From Pseudomonas anatoliensis (GTDB taxonomy: Bacteria; Pseudomonadota; Gammaproteobacteria; Pseudomonadales; Pseudomonadaceae): a DNA stretch of 64,000 nt. The notes beneath the pieces are model-generated. The model was not told the DNA's origin and made no database searches. It saw nothing but the letters and a program-made list of their open reading frames with translations. The stretch covers positions 186,001 to 250,000 of the forward strand of contig NZ_JACVHC010000005.1 of NCBI RefSeq assembly GCF_017976235.1. Direction: 5' to 3'. Made by a program: the position numbers and the translations under genes. Positions 63,235-64,000 of the stretch are shown piece after piece; within the stretch, counting starts at the first letter, position 1; the number at the start of each line of letters is the position of its first letter.

Positions 63235-64000
63235 TCAGGTCGGCACCTTCATCCCGTGGCGTAACTTGACCCAGAACTGCGTGAACGCCGAAGGCGGCTG
63301 CCATGGGCGCATCTCGCGCTGGATTTCCGTGGCCAGGGCCTGACCAACACGGGCGAAGGAATAGCGACTTTGCGCAAATTCCTGCCCCTTCATGGCGATA
63401 CGTTGCGCCAGCTCCGGGTCGTCCTGCAGCAGTTTGATCTTTGCAACGGCCTCGTCTTCGCTGCGATAAAACACAGTGTTGTGCATGTCTTCGAAGCCGA
63501 GCAACTGATCTTCTTCGCCTTGGCTCCAGGCCAGCAGCACGCAGCCACAGGCCATGGCTTCAAAATTCTTGATCATGAACTCGTTCATGCCGATGTCGGC
63601 ACTGACGAAGATCTTGATGCGGTTGAGCGTTTCGAGGTATTCCGAACCCGACTTCGTGCGGGTCACCAGCATGCCGGTACGTTGCGCGAGCGACTCCAGC
63701 ATTGCCTTGCGCTCGGCGTACTCGGTACTTTTCAGGCTACCAAGAAAACCGATGGGGATATCCCGCTCGGCGCCGGTGTTGCGCAGCATCTGCTCGTCGT
63801 AACCCTTGGAAACGAAGACGGTGTCGATGCCTTCAGCGAGCATTTTGCGGGCAACCACGGCGCCAGACACCAGCGCGCGGCAGCTCGGCAGACGACTGTA
63901 GAGACGCGAATACACGCCACGGTATTTACTGGCGGGCATGTAGTTCTGGTAGGCGTCGTGTTCGAGGAACACCAGCCCGGGAATGCACTTGAGCACCCGC
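63235..64000 (-). CDS. Glycosyltransferase, GT-B type (5' end outside the window)
   Basis: The 255 codons in view are the C-terminal part of a GT-B glycosyltransferase: VFVSKGYDEQMLRN, IGFLGSLKSTEYAERKAML, and the nucleotide-binding ADIGMNEFMIKNFEAMACGC with the E-x-x-x-x-G-x pattern near the C-terminal domain. The reading frame is open to the right edge, so the start lies outside; the GTG at 63996 is internal to the family pattern. It is in line with the next two genes as a glycan-assembly unit. Confidence 0.82.
   Translation of the reverse strand, partial: RVLKCIPGLVFLEHDAYQNYMPASKYRGVYSRLYSRLPSCRALVSGAVVARKMLAEGIDTVFVSKGYDEQMLRNTGAERDIPIGFLGSLKSTEYAERKAMLESLAQRTGMLVTRTKSGSEYLETLNRIKIFVSADIGMNEFMIKNFEAMACGCVLLAWSQGEEDQLLGFEDMHNTVFYRSEDEAVAKIKLLQDDPELAQRIAMKGQEFAQSRYSFARVGQALATEIQREMRPWQPPSAFTQFWVKLRHGMKVPT

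Overview
The window is chromosomal DNA of a Pseudomonas, most likely from the P. fluorescens group. The backbone gene order (purA-hisZ-hflCK-hflX-hfq-miaA-mutL-amiB-tsaE-nnr / queG / orn-rsgA-motBA / rhdA-psd-fimW-serB / parC-parE-yqiA-cpdA-nudF / thiC / tolC / waaA-SMR) matches, from memory, the P. aeruginosa order. Base composition is GC-rich, and the REP-type palindromes (core CTGTAGGAGCTGC...GATCTTTTGATC) are typical of fluorescent pseudomonads.

Layout. 1-12910 (minus strand): purA (cut by the window edge), hisZ, then a compact run with many TGATG/ATGA overlaps: hflK-hflC, hflX, hfq, miaA, mutL, amiB, tsaE, nnr. queG (12974-14047) is divergent. 14064-25060: an accessory block between queG and orn with a 1594-aa Rhs protein, two paralogous proteins of unknown function (331 and 343 aa), a 900-aa leucine-rich-repeat effector-like protein and a decayed tandem duplication. 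A TRIC-type channel gene closes the block. 25761-27442: orn and rsgA. 27655-29245: a second accessory insertion between rsgA and motB, encoding a caspase-like protease and a TIR protein, preceded by an internally deleted TIR-like ORF. 29504-31435: motB/motA with a sigma-28-like promoter. 31602-36788: an HDOD protein, rhodanese rhdA, psd and a FimW-like c-di-GMP effector. 36953-39813: serB and, divergently, an AhpA/YtjB-type membrane protein. 40072-49498 (minus): PqiC-like lipoprotein, parC, an aspartic protease, a phytase-like esterase, parE, yqiA, cpdA, yqiB and nudF. 49727-53870: a DUF3298 lipoprotein, then cytX and thiC, with a TPP riboswitch in front of thiC. 54341-58584: tolC, waaA, a LysR regulator and an SMR pump. 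58709-64000: an FAD oxidoreductase, an aldo/keto reductase, a Nudix-like protein, then three minus-strand genes that look like surface-polysaccharide or LPS-core glycosylation functions (the last one cut by the edge).

The most interesting content is the TIR-caspase pair at 27801-29245. Both catalytic signatures are intact, and the gene content matches the bacterial TIR-caspase defence systems described as type IV Thoeris. A 47-codon remnant of another TIR-like gene sits directly upstream and appears translationally coupled to the caspase gene. The second is the queG-orn block, where a tandem duplication has been followed by reciprocal gene loss. No CRISPR array, tRNA, rRNA, integrase or transposase gene was seen.
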